Source: Primula veris (taxonomy: Eukaryota > Streptophyta > Magnoliopsida > Ericales > Primulaceae). From it: a DNA stretch of 64,000 bases. The position numbers and the translations under genes are program-made. The notes below the pieces were generated by a model. It was not told the origin of the DNA, made no database searches, and saw only the letters and a list, made by a program, of their open reading frames with translations. How positions within the stretch are numbered: the stretch's first letter is position 1; every line of letters starts with the position of its first letter. The DNA lies in NCBI GenBank assembly GCA_963682055.1, contig OY821751.1:1612001-1676000 (forward strand), read 5' to 3'. Positions 45,469 through 57,022 of the stretch are shown here, one piece after another.

Positions 45469-45852
45469 CACAGAAGTGGAATTCAAGTCACAGGGTTACA
45501 AGTTGGTCCCCAAAGTTTTAGAAAAGTTTTATTTTGGATGTTAAAAGTTGTAATTTTTATTTTGATCACTTTTTTTTTGGGTTATTCTTTTGTAAGACTT
45601 TCTTTTCCATATTGGTGCACTTTTGGCCCAGTCTTTTGTGGGAGGTTTTCCTCATATTTTTATTTTTCCTTATTAATAAAATAAAAATGTGGGGTTTTCC
45701 CAACAATTATTTTTTTTAAAAATCTAACTAATTAATTATATCTCGACAGATCAATTACCAAAGTTATAAAATAGTAGAAAAAGTAAAGTTCACAAGGTTA
45801 TATCACTGGGGGAAATTAAACTTCTCTCTTTCACATGGCTAATTGCCAAAAA

Positions 45853-46161
45853 TATAGTAATCCTGTCACACGCATCGCATGTGTGGTACGTAATGCAATA
45901 AAAATATAAAAAATATGTATAGTTATGATATAAATATGTAGATAATACAAAAAATAAACTTAGTTTAAAATTTAAAATAATGTTTGGTTGTTAAAGAGAG
46001 ATAAATAAATTTATTAGTTTTTATTTTTTATATTTTTATATGAGTATGATATTATTGTAATTAATATAAAGATGTAGGTATATTTTTGAAAGAAAGTAGC
46101 TAAATTAAGTCAATTGAATGATTTGATTTGATTTGACTTGATTTGATTTATTATAATAAAA

Positions 46162-46231
<70 letters not shown>

Positions 46232-46607
46232 TGCTATTAATATAAATCAATCCAAGCATTTTGAGGCTGTTAAATTTTATCCAAATTTTCCAAAAATACC
46301 CTTATTCTAATATTGTAATTACTCTTAATTACTTTAAGAGTAATTAATTAATATTAATTACTCTTAAATGTCATCACTCAATTCAAATAAATAAATAACT
46401 TAAAAAATGTTATTTTCCACACATTTATATTCCAAACAAAATCGTTGTATATTTTTTTATAAGAGTAAAACATTATGTTACTCTTTATATACGACTGTTA
46501 ATTAATTATATTTAATCATTCGATATTTAAAATTTAAAAAAAATATTAAATTTATTTATCAGGATAATATCTATGTCACTACGTATCGCACACGCAACAC
46601 ATGAGCA
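45853..46607. mobile_element. TIR element flanked by a 15-bp direct repeat
   Basis: The 15-mer GCTAATTGCCAAAAA stands at 45838-45852 and 46608-46622. Just inside, GCATGTGTGGTACGTAATGC near 45879 and, inverted, GTCACTACGTATCGCACACG near 46575 form imperfect inverted termini. Contains the (TA)n run at 46164-46229. No coding sequence. A related terminus occurs near 50805-50850. The superfamily is unclear because a 15-bp duplication is too long for most TIR elements. Confidence 0.55.
46164..46229. repeat. (AT)n microsatellite
   Basis: About 33 uninterrupted AT dinucleotides, the longest simple repeat in the window. Confidence 0.95.
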
Positions 46608-46879
46608 GCTAATTGCCAAAAACAGTCTCAAATATAGACATTTTAGATCTATGACCATATTTTCTTCATGATAAATAAAGATAAAAAAATTGCATGACTT
46701 ATGTACAACTTACCAACCCAAAGGTGATTCACAGAATCTTAATTTTGACTTAATTATTTGCTTTCAAACGTATCTTCAACAACCTCATTATTGTTTACTG
46801 CGTAGAACTAGTTTATAATGAACAAAGAGATTCGTCCTGTTTAAATGGAGTATATATATTTAATTATTTATCGGTCTGG

Positions 46880-47430
46880 CTAACAGGTGCGTCCGAGCAT
46901 TTTTTAACCAAAATGTATAAGTTAAATCCATGTAATTATTTATGGCTATTAAAAATCCGATTGATTCATTAATCTATCAATTAGTAGTTTATGTTAATAG
47001 TATTTACAATTGATGTAATTTATGATCTAGTAAAGTAAAAACCATTTTTCCAATACCATAAAATCCAAATAAAAACATAGAACCCTAGTTAAAACTAACC
47101 TAAAATTAAATAAATAAATAAAACTACTTTTTCAACACAATAAAACTTAAATAAAAATATAAAACCCTAGTTGAAATTATGCTAAAAAAATATAATAAAA
47201 AAACTCTAAGAATATTTAGAATTGAAATATGAAATGTAATTGAATAAAATATTGATACACTCACTTTATTAACAAATTATTCACTATTGATTTACATATA
47301 TTTCCTCCAAATCTCTATTAAAAAAGTACTTCTATATATAATTACAAATATTAAATAATTATACTAGTTGTTAAATATGTTACCTTATTTAGGTTTCTTA
47401 TCTATTGCCCGGGACACTTATTAGTTTTAC
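46880..47430 (-). repeat. Dispersed repeat, copy 2 (inverse of 2500-3430)
   Basis: Read on the minus strand it starts GGTAAAACTAATAAGTGTCC and ends GGCTAACAGG, matching 2500-3430 throughout but lacking the insertion at 2604-2850 and having fewer internal ~115-bp units. This uninterrupted copy supports the insertion call in copy 1. Confidence 0.7.
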
Positions 47431-48367
47431 CCTATATTTATATCTGTTCAAAAGGATTGTGATACGACATGAAAATAATACCCGTTGAGCGATATTCGAT
47501 AGTAACCCGACCCATATATTTTTCATGAGAATCCATCACCTTAACATAAGGCGTATAATTGGAGTAAGGATAAGAATGTCATTTACTTCATAAAATAGGA
47601 AAAGTAATTATCCATTGGGTTGAACTCCAATTAGTGAAACTCATTGCATAGAAAGTTCATGATCTGACAGATGAAAGCGCCACTTGTCAACATCTTATGG
47701 ATCACGTACAAATAGCAGTACAATGAGATCATCTGACTTTCAAACAGAAAAGGAGAGATTAGTACAGAGACTTTTCAGAACTTATCTCACTAAGAAGTAC
47801 ATGCTGTCTACAAGTCAAAGTCAAAACCCGAGGAGTTACACTGAGTATTAAACTATTAAGTACAATGGTAATAAAGCATTGTAATCTACCCGATCAATAA
47901 AGAGAGATAACATTGTCCAATTTATTATTGTCGATCATCTTAATAACTATTGTTAAAAAGCACGATTTAACCGAGCAAAGTTTATGCTTTATCAGATTGG
48001 TTTTGCAATTCAGAAAAGCTTAGCGGTACAAATTATTGCTCGATTGTCTTCTATCTCCGTGTAATCATTTTATTGTTTTAATAAAATGATATCCTTAGAA
48101 TTTCAAAAAAATGCTTTATTATATTTTTAAAGCGTTGATATGTTTGATAAATTGATGACCTTGTTATGTTTACTTTCATAATCTAGGTTTAAAAACGATA
48201 TCGGTTTGGAATTGTCTCTTGATTGTTTTTGTTTGAGTTTCTTATTAATTTATCTACCATTATTCGAACAGATTAGTCAAATGAATCAAATTGCTTCTTT
48301 TAATTTACTATCACCCAACAAGGCGAATATCTATATCATACCTAGAACTCTATTCATCTTGATATAG
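47431..48367. other. No gene recognised
   Basis: Less AT-rich around 47460-48010, but no frame shows a domain. Possibly an older repeat. Confidence 0.45.
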
Positions 48368-48561
48368 CACTACAAAAAAAATATTCATATAGCAACAGTT
48401 TAGTTACAGTTTGTCTGATACTATACGGCTTGTTACTAAAATTTAGCAACAATTTCTGTTGCTAACTGCTGATAACTGTTACTATATTGTTGCTGAATTT
48501 TCTGCAACAAGTCGTATGGTAACAGATCAATTGTTGCTATACGGTTATTTTTACTTGTATG
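48368..48561. mobile_element. CACTA-like MITE, family B copy 2
   Basis: CACTACAAAAAAAATATTC at the left and an interior nearly identical to 11625-11828 (CTGATACTATACGGCTTGTTACT, GTTGCTGAATTTTCTGCAAC). The right terminus is degraded. Confidence 0.6.
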
Positions 48562-48889
48562 AAGTCATGTGTGGCACCTTTGAATTTCACATTTTCACTT
48601 AATACATGGCAACAGAGAAAACAGGCAATCCAATGAATAAAGTCATAAACCATAATAAAAGAGCTTATAATTACAATAAATAATTTTGTACATTTTTCTA
48701 CTTTAAGAGGCGGGTACGTTAATTTCTTACATTACGACAAAATCTGAAACTTTCTGATAACAATAGGGACTAGTTTACAACTCTCTGAAACTTATAAACC
48801 GATTATGTAATACCGCTTCAACTAGAATATGTGCAAATTTCAAGTTATAATGTGTATAATGCTTATGTATAATCACTAAAATGTCATGT
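48562..48889. other. No gene recognised
   Basis: AT-rich spacer, nothing recognised. Confidence 0.5.
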
Positions 48890-49060
48890 TACCATCAGAG
48901 CGTTTATGCTAAACTATTGATAAAATGAGTGTTGCTAAATTTAGCAACAGTTTAGCAACATTTTTTGTTGCTAAACTGTTACTAAAATTTAACAGCACTC
49001 AATTTATCAATAATTTTAAAAAATAAATTGTTATCATTTTAACTTTTTATTGTAGTTAAT
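48890..49060. mobile_element. GTTGCTAAA foldback MITE
   Basis: GAGTGTTGCTAAATTTAGCA and AACATTTTTTGTTGCTAAAC fold on TGTTACTAAAATTTAACAGC. It is related to the elements at 39209-39371 and 54233-54395. Ends are approximate. Confidence 0.5.
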
Positions 49061-49477
49061 TGTGTATGCACAATTTGTGACCATAAGTCAATGTGTATAT
49101 ATTTGAAGTTAAAATGTGAAGGCTTGCTATGTGAACACATAAAATCATAACACAACAGATCCATCTACATATGAAAAAATATATGGGGTGGGTCCATGTT
49201 TTTTGTACGCAAACAATTTAGATTTTGGAGGTTTTAGTTTTTGTTTTTTAGTGTAAAATTTGTAGCTCAATGTGTAGTATAGTTTGTGACTTTAGCAGTT
49301 TTCTAAAATGTGAATATACTTCGACTACAACTATATATCTCTACAATATATACAGATATACTTCGAGTAAACATCTATATAAACTTGATGCATTGATTTG
49401 TCGAAATCCGTTAAAATTAAAATTTGATGGGTCAATTTAAAACCTATTATGAACTTATTAGGTAGAAGGTGCTTTAA

Positions 49478-50273
49478 GAGAGAGTCTCTCTGGACTCAGA
49501 TTACTCATCTGAGTCATCAGATTACTTAGTTGAGAAGCTGGTTAAAAATCAGATCCACGTCATATCTTATTTTTATTTATTTTTTCAATTCATTCTACTC
49601 AATTTTATTACAAAATAAATAACTCTAACACCACTTCATTACATCTCACCACACTTTATTTATCTACAAAATAAATAAATTTACCTACTCTATCACACTA
49701 TTAATTAATACATTTCTCGGTTTTTTTTCCACTCAAACTAAATATAAAATTAAAATATTTTATAATAATAATATTATAGGTAAATGTGGAATAAAATAAT
49801 GACGTGCAGGGTTTTTGGGAACAATTTAATTATTTACTCAGAAGTAATAAAATTAATAAATAAAAAAATGTAAAATGTAAATTACTTGAAAGTATTAAAT
49901 TGATATAATTAAATTGTTCCTAAAAACCCTGCACGTTATTATTTTATTCCACATTTACCTATAATATTATTATTATAAAATATTTTATATTTATATTTAG
50001 TTGGAGTGAAAAAAACCCAGAGAAATGTATTAATTAACAGTGTGATAGAGTGGATAAATTTATTTATTTTGTAGATAAATGAAGTGTAATAAGATGTAAT
50101 GAAGTGGTGTTAAAGTTATTTATTTTATAATAAAATTGAGTGGAATGAATTAAAAAAATAAATAAAAATAAGATTTAACGTGGACCTGGTTTTTAACCAG
50201 GTCCTCAAATAAGTAATACAAGGAGTCACCAGGTCCCTAAATAAGTAATATAAGAGTCAAAAGAGACTCTGCC
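49478..50273. mobile_element. 796-bp foldback element with 9-bp TSD (Mutator-like)
   Basis: Two arms of about 350 bp are near-complements along their length; for instance ATGACGTGCAGGGTTTTTGG near 49798 pairs with AAAAACCCTGCACGTTATTA near 49921. The 9-mer GTGCTTTAA flanks both sides (49469-49477 and 50274-50282). Termini GAGAGAGTCTCTCTGGACTC and the complement of GAGTCAAAAGAGACTCTGCC. The central loop is about 100 bp. No coding sequence. Confidence 0.85.
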
Positions 50274-50282
50274 GTGCTTTAA

Positions 50283-52860
50283 CCTCAAGTTCATTCTCCC
50301 AAATTGTTTATTTTTATTACTAAAAAATAACGAGTCAGAATATTATAATAGCTAATTTTATCAAATTTACAAGGTTGGTCCAATATCACCACCGTCAATG
50401 TCACAGCGACAAAGTTGTCGCCGTTGATGAGGAATGGGAGAGAGTCTACGTACTGTCCGACAGCAGCGTAGGGCAATAAAGGTCTCGTGGCTAAACAACG
50501 ATGAGTTAGTAAGATCGGAGGCATTGATTCGTACCAATTAGATACGATGGAGCTCGTTTTTTAGCATATCTAGTGATTTATTCCATGTGGAAAAAATAGA
50601 ATTTGGAGCCCCTTAATTATATAAGATATGATCTATTGGGAAATAGTTCCGCTCATATCTGAAAGAATATGACTTGTTGAGAATTTTTTTTTTCATTTGA
50701 ACCTAGAGTGGAACAAGTCCTGAATTTAGAACTATGGGTAATTTTACATTTTATATAAGTAAGATTCTGTCACGAGACTTCTAAAGTTACCAGTAATCGT
50801 AGCCTATGTGTTGTGTGTGTGACACGTAATTGCATAAATATGATCCGACACAAATAAATTTAACATTTTCAAAAAAATTACAAAAATAATTGGATGAATA
50901 TCGTAAAAATATAATGTTTTATTGTTATAGTAATATAAAAATACATGTATGATGATTTGTTTGAGAGATGATTTGTTTGAGAGATGATTTGATATGTGAA
51001 AAAAAAAAAGAATATTTATTTATTTAAATTGCATTAAGTTATTTTATTAATTAGTAAATTAGAATAGGGGCATTTTTAAAAAAAATAAGTAAAATTGGAC
51101 AGCATCAAGATTTCTTGAGTTCACTTATATTAATAGTATGATATTAACCTTAACCCGTATATAAATTACATTTCGACTTTTAGAATATAACACAAATGTT
51201 TGCATGCTCCATGCACACATTATAAAGGCAATTGTGTCGGGATTTCAAAATATTGCATTTATTTTAGGTGTTAAATTTTAATACACTTGTAGATATATAC
51301 TAAAAAAAAATCATGAGAGCTAGTATATAGAAAAAAAGACTCAGTTTTTAAATTTGTGTCGGATCTCTTCAACTCTGTATACGGTTTTATATGCATATAT
51401 ATAAAACAAGATATACTAGTATGACTTTATGAGTTTGGAATTTAAAAATGTGGTATTACTTGATAATGACGTAGGCGAAGTCAGTGTTTAGCTAAGCATT
51501 TATCAACTAAGAAAAAAGTAGGTGGAGGTACGAATTAATTGTGAGAATGTGAAATTTTATCTTATGGTTTTGTTTCTGGTCATTTATTAACTAATCAAAT
51601 ATAATCACGTTGGATAATTAATAGCTATAGTGGATTCTTGAATAACCTAAAATTTAATAAAGATTTCGTGAACAAGATAAAAAGAATGTAAAGAATGGTC
51701 ACGCATGCGTTAATACAAATATTTTATATTCCTTTGGATCATTGCATATATCCAACTTTTCGTTACAACTTTGATAAAATAAGATTTGTCCCACTATGAC
51801 TATTTCTAATATTCCCACACGTATTTCACACTGCTAAAATTCATATTAATGATTCCCTTGTGAGTGAGTCTTAACCTGATCTCAAAAACTTTACCATAGC
51901 ACTAAATATATTCATATAGAAGCATATTAATTATGTATAAAAAACGTGGTGAGATTGGGCTTTGTCGTTTTGTGGTACTATGAATTTAAAAAATGATAAA
52001 GGAAAACTCACATTTTTATTTTATTAGTAAGAATAATAATAAAAAAGAAAGGATGAAAAACCCTTGAAAAATAAAGAGTTAATTATTTACACAAACGAAA
52101 ATATATAAAGTAAATGAAAATTCGTAACAAATAAGAGACACTCTAATAAAATGAACTAGTATTGATTAAAAAAAACAGGAGATACTGTTGTTATTGTAAA
52201 GTGATTGTGGATAAATTTAGCGATAATGTAGTAATCTGTTGTTATTTTGTTGCTAAATTAGGGTCACACGCTTATATTTTTTTACTATGAAACTTTTGTA
52301 TTAATGAAAATTAAAATTATAAAGTGGGACAGTACAAAATAAAAACATAAACTTATATTTTGGAAATGTTTTGTAAACTTTCTATTATGATAATTGTACA
52401 ACTTGTTTCAAAAAATAATAATGATTGTACAACTGTACGGTATCGTTTGGTACGATGGGATTAAGGTGGGATTATGGTATTATATATTAGAAATATTGTC
52501 GGACCCATAAATACCGCGTTTGATACGAAAATTGGAGGCGAGATTAGAAATGATGATAAATGAGAGTATTTTGAGTAATAGGGGGGTGTGGTATTGAAAA
52601 ATGAGAATATTTTGAGTAAATAGGGTATGATACATATATATATATATATTAAAATCATATGTATATGTATTTTGCAAGTTTATTTATTATAAATATAAAT
52701 GTAAATTTGTAAAATAATCCAACCACAATAAAAAGAAAACAAACAATTAATTGATATTTTATGTATGTACTATTAATACCACATTCATTTGTTATCACGA
52801 TATAGTTCGAATGTCTAATTAGTCTTATTACTACTAATACCCGCAAACAAACGCAAACAA
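50283..52860. other. No gene assigned; one odd ORF and a repeat relic
   Basis: 50524-50291 (minus) encodes 77 residues in a patch that is less AT-rich than its surroundings. It has no recognised domain and may be a gene fragment. Around 50755-50870 a CTATGTGTTGTGTGTGTGAC stretch recalls the end of the element at 45853-46607. 52150-52270 holds a degenerate GTTGTTA/TTGCTAAATT repeat. The rest is AT-rich. Confidence 0.4.
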
Positions 52861-53008
52861 AGGAGTCCTGCTACTTTGGTAACTAAGTACAACTTTCTGC
52901 ATGCAAATCTAACACCCACCACTTGTTGCGTTAAAAGTCTTTGCTTTCACTCTCAAGGTTACACACGCCCATTTCCCTTTTTATCATTTTCCTTCCCACC
53001 ATTTTGTC

Positions 53009-53016
53009 TATAAATA
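53009..53016 (+). promoter_or_regulatory. TATA box of the PSK gene
   Basis: TATAAATA, 107 bp before the ATG at 53116; predicts a leader of about 75 nt. Confidence 0.75.
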
Positions 53017-53115
53017 GAGTGGTTATCAAAATAACAGTACTATACCTATCTCTAAGACTTAAAACTCTCTATTTTTGTCAGAGAAAAAACCTAGCAATAT
53101 CTACATTCTACAAAA

Positions 53116-53949
53116 ATGTCAAAACTTAGCATTGCATTCACTTTAGCCCTCCTCCTTACTATCACACTATCGTACGGGGCTCGCCCTGAGCCTCGTCAGG
53201 TTCAAGAGAATCCCTTAGTGACAAACCAACTTACGGTGCGTTCGATCTCTTCTTTGCTTTTTTCGATTTCGTTTAGCTGAAATAAAGAAAAAAACCATGC
53301 ATACTCTTACTATAGCTAGGAGAAGTTCTTGCTCGCATAGCTCGTTTCTTGTAGAGTTTAAGCTTGAGTTTTGGTTTTTTTCATAAATTGTGTAATACTT
53401 GGTAATTGTTTAAGTTTAAAGCCAAGGTGTTTTACAGTTTTGGTTTTCAATATTGCAAACACTAGATATTTAACGGCAAAAATGATCGCATTTTGGAGAC
53501 TTAATTATCAAAATAATATCTCTAGCTAAAATCTCTTTTAAACCCGTAATTTGATTCTTTATCTGTAAGTTAACTTTTTGTGTCTAAATCATGTAGCAAA
53601 ACAAGCCCAAGTCTAGGTTAACTAGCTAACAAAATCATAAACTCATAACACCATAAAAAAAAGATAGTTTGTTATATAACATGCAATAATAAGTGCATAA
53701 AGGGCATTACGTTGGTCGTATTATTTACCAAATTAAGTACTCTTAAAATAAGATAACTTAGCTAAGTGGTGCCATTATAAGTTCTTAATTTATCAACTGT
53801 TTTTATATGTTTCTCATTAGAATGTTGAAGCTAAACAATTGGAGGTGGAAAATGAGAGCTGTGAAGGAGTTGGAGATGAAGAGTGCTTGATGAGGAGGAC
53901 ACTAGTTGCCCATCTTGACTACATCTATACCCAAAAACAAAAACCTTAA
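53116..53949 (+). CDS. PSK: Phytosulfokine (PSK) precursor
   Basis: Two exons, 53116-53235 and 53821-53949 (stop TAA), split by a GT/AG intron of 585 bp, encode 82 residues. An N-terminal signal peptide (about residues 1-21, hydrophobic [10 protein letters not shown] core) leads to an acidic mid-region. The C-terminal block [13 protein letters not shown]...HLDYIYTQ has the two spaced cysteines of the PSK family and ends with the hormone pentapeptide YIYTQ preceded by the conserved Asp. Known biology: secretion, sulfation of both tyrosines by TPST, subtilase cleavage after LD, then perception by PSKR receptor kinases to promote growth and modulate defence. All required residues are present, so the gene looks functional. 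Its two short exons are split by the intron, so it is easy to miss. Confidence 0.96.
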
Positions 53950-54232
53950 AATAAATTTCCCCTTTTGTTTTTACACAACAAATGATCAATGATCAACTTA
54001 TATTTGATTGCAGTTTTAATAATGTAACTTCTTATTATACATTTCCTCTCCTTTGTGACTAATGAGAAAATGTACAAGTTTTTATTTACACCCACTTTTG
54101 TAATCTTTCTTTACATAGTTGGTTCTCACTTTCTTATATGTTATCACAATTGTATTACTTTGGTAGTTTGGTGCATCTCAAAGACCCAACCAAAAGCAAA
54201 TATTCACAATTGTATTACACTTACAATAAAAA
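53950..54232 (+). other. PSK 3' UTR and flank
   Basis: No further coding exon. AATAAT-like poly(A) signals are present in the AT-rich 3' region, none clearly preferred. Confidence 0.5.
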
Positions 54233-54395
54233 AAAAATTTCATTTACTATCATAATTTTTTTCGGTTATGTTGCTAAAATGGTTGTGGTTAAATTTTAGC
54301 AACAAGTTAATTTGTTACTAGCCTGTTGCTAAAATTTAGTCACAACCACTTTAACAACATAACCGGAAAAAAATTATGATGTTAAATGAAATTTT
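54233..54395. mobile_element. 163-bp near-perfect hairpin (MITE) 3' of PSK
   Basis: Arms of about 72 bp (54233-54304 and 54324-54395) are near-exact complements, with a loop of about 19 bp; the core is GGTTATGTTGCTAAAATGGT. It shares the GTTGCTAAA/TTTAGCAAC phrase with other foldback MITEs in the window. Its size and complementarity are those of a microRNA-precursor-like hairpin. Confidence 0.8.
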
Positions 54396-54548
54396 TCGTG
54401 TTATTTTTTTTTAGTTTAATATAAATAAATAAAATATAGGACAAGAGTGTAAGCATATATATATCACGACGAATGACGTAAATGTCTAATGTCTTGTTTG
54501 ACTATTCTGCATATATAAAATATTAGATCCACACACATAATCAATACT

Positions 54549-54775
54549 TCAACTTCCCATTTAATTGTTATTTATAAAATTATATGCAATTTTAACCGGT
54601 TTATAATATGTATTAAAATTGTCGAAATGATAAATTTTAAAATTAATTCATATAATTTAATGTTTGAACTATATGATTAATTTTTGAAATTTTTTATTCC
54701 GACAATTTTAATACAAGTTATTGATCGATTAAAATTGCATGTAATTTCATAATGGATAATTAATTGTGAACGGAT
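54549..54775. mobile_element. Stowaway-like MITE
   Basis: CTTCCCATTTAATTGTTATT at the left, TAATTAATTGTGAACGGATA at the right, and internal arms homologous to 7636-7875 and 57023-57257. Ends are degenerate. Confidence 0.55.
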
Positions 54776-55039
54776 ACCAGTAACATTTTGTATCTGATTA
54801 TAGTTGATAGTAAACTAATTAAAAGTTGGAGAACTTTTTGGTGTGTAGCATATCTTCTTGGTCATTAAATATTATTTCTGAAACTGTATAGTTATTCTTA
54901 TTCAATATTGGTAAAGTACCAAATTTTGTTCGATGTGGAAAAATTCAAAGTCAGAAGTACATGTCGGCAATAGATAAAGTAGTTGAAAGTTGAGAGATGT
55001 TCATGATAGCAATTAATTAGACAATAATGTAAATTTTAG
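54776..55039. other. No gene recognised
   Basis: AT-rich spacer. Confidence 0.5.
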
Positions 55040-55390
55040 AATTCTTTTGACACCTAACCAAAACAAAAATAAAACCTCAAATATAATATTTATGGAACCC
55101 TAGTTGAGACTACCCTAAAATTAAATATTAATTAAAAATATTTAAAATTTAAATGATTTTAATATATTTTATTTGACGATTCAACAAAATAAAAACATAA
55201 ATATAATATTATAGAACCCTATTTGAGACTACCCTAAACTTAAATATTAATTAAAAATATTTAAAATTTTAATGATTTTAATATATTTTATTTGACGATT
55301 CAACAAAATAAAAACCAAAATATAATATTATAGAACCTTATTTGAGACTATCCTAAACTTAAATATTAATTAAAAATATTAAATATATGA
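55040..55390. repeat. Three tandem ~120-bp units
   Basis: Each unit carries TATAGAACCCTA (or variant) followed by TTGAGACTACCCTAAA and TTAAATATTAATTAAAAATA, at about 55084, 55206 and 55330. On the opposite strand the GAACCCTAGTTGAGAC phrase resembles the TTTCAACTAGGGTTC unit of the dispersed repeat at 2500-3430. Confidence 0.8.
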
Positions 55391-57020
55391 CCGAATATCA
55401 GACTCTTAAATTACGGGGTGAAAATAAAATTCTAAATTTACATTAAGCACTGGTGTGTTGAGAGTCTGATTAAGTCTATCTAGTTCATTAGCATTATTCT
55501 TAATTAAATGCTGTTAAGCTTTACATATATATAATTGCTTATCTAGTTTTAGACCTCACCCTTGCAATAAGCAATGAATGACAATAATTCTCCAGATAAT
55601 AAAGAAATTTTCTTTTCAAGAGAAAACTTGCATATTACTACTTCCTTCCCTCCGTCCATCAACAAATGTCACTTACGAAATACGTGCAACTTTTATCGAT
55701 AATTTTTTCGAAAAAATTATTCTCAAAAGTTGTGATTATGTTGCTCTTTTCTTCAAGTTACATATCCAGCTACCCTTTTAAGATAATGTATATATTCTGA
55801 AAGTTAGTATTTTTGTTACAACTATAATGCATGGGTTTCGGATGATTATGTTGTGAATTTCTACATGCTTTTTTGAAACGTATTTTGCATTTTTTTCACA
55901 ATGGTAATTTCTCGACACGGACTTTATCTGATGACCTGACAAGTACACTAGTGCAGCAGTTCATATCTTAGCCGGTCGTTTTAATCTGACGGGCAAGGTG
56001 ATACAGGATAAAATCTTATATTAGACCAGCGTACTATCGTACCATTTTCCTGATTCAGATCATATTCTAGTAACTCAGCCAATTAAAGAATTGGGTAAGT
56101 TCTTGGGTGTCTAATGACCAATATGTAAATCAAGTAGATCCAGTATACTTCCGCATTTATCATATCAAAAGATTTCTTCCGATAAACGTTTTTGGCTGGA
56201 CAATGCTTAATTAGTGTTAATTCTATATCTTGCAAATTCTATTTTGTATCTGTAAAATAGGGGCAGATTTTAATAGTTTTCTTTTTCTAACAAAGACTCG
56301 GGTAATCAGGAATGGCGATAATGCCCTTCAGGAAGTTTGCTAAAAAAATATATCCAGTTCCGGCTCATGTATTGCAGAACTGGTATTGAAAAAAGATTTC
56401 CGGTCTCCTTCATGTTCACATAAAATCGTATTTTATGACAATATATCTTTAGCATCTACATGAGGAACCTTGCAAAGGATATATATGTTAACAATATTCG
56501 GACTGACTTTTTCTTTCGTTCAGATTTCGAAATAAAAATTTTAACCAGCAAGATTATTACCTTTATCTTTAATGAATAATTCCGTTTAGTCGATTGTCCG
56601 AGACCTTTCTCAATTGTTATCCTACAGTAATCTTAGGGGCCTGTTACCTGTAGCTGAAATTTTGTGTTAATATTTTCAATATGTCTGCTAGCATGTATAC
56701 TCGACTCGAAATCTTTTTTTTAGCTTGTACAAAGGTTTACCTGAGAGTGGCGTCAAAATATAAAGGCCTTTATCATTGACATCTCTCCCGATTAACGAAA
56801 AGTTGTGGCTCTTATAGGTATATACACGGATTGTTGGATTTCATTTACTACGGGGGTCATTTGATCGACATGACGGTAAGTGGCATTTACACCGTTTAGA
56901 GTTTAAAATAAACACTTAAAACCCGATTTGTTTCGGACATTCGTAGCTATTAAACTTTCAGAGATAGTAATTATATCTCCATTAACTACTTTCAGTTTTG
57001 ACTAGACACAGCAATAAACT
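55391..57020. other. No gene recognised
   Basis: Mixed sequence. A half-terminus TTCCCTCCGTCCATCAACAA near 55647 looks like a solitary MITE end. From about 55900 to 57000 composition is more even, but no domain is seen in any frame. Confidence 0.45.
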
Positions 57021-57022
57021 AC

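Larger units (their letters stand above)
40683..45721 (+). mobile_element. 5'-truncated LINE (L1-type) with 12-bp TSD and nested insertions
   Basis: The direct repeat ATCTAACTAATT flanks the unit (40671-40682 and 45722-45733). The element starts abruptly inside its endonuclease gene and ends with AATAAAATAAAAATGTGGGG and an A/T tail. Three younger DNA elements (41089-41597, 42036-42695, 45167-45468) lie inside. Without them the LINE remnant is about 3.5 kb. Confidence 0.9.

Noticed and set aside
50291..50524. 77-residue minus ORF in a less AT-rich patch
   Set aside because: No recognisable domain or splice partners; kept only as a possible gene fragment in the spacer note.
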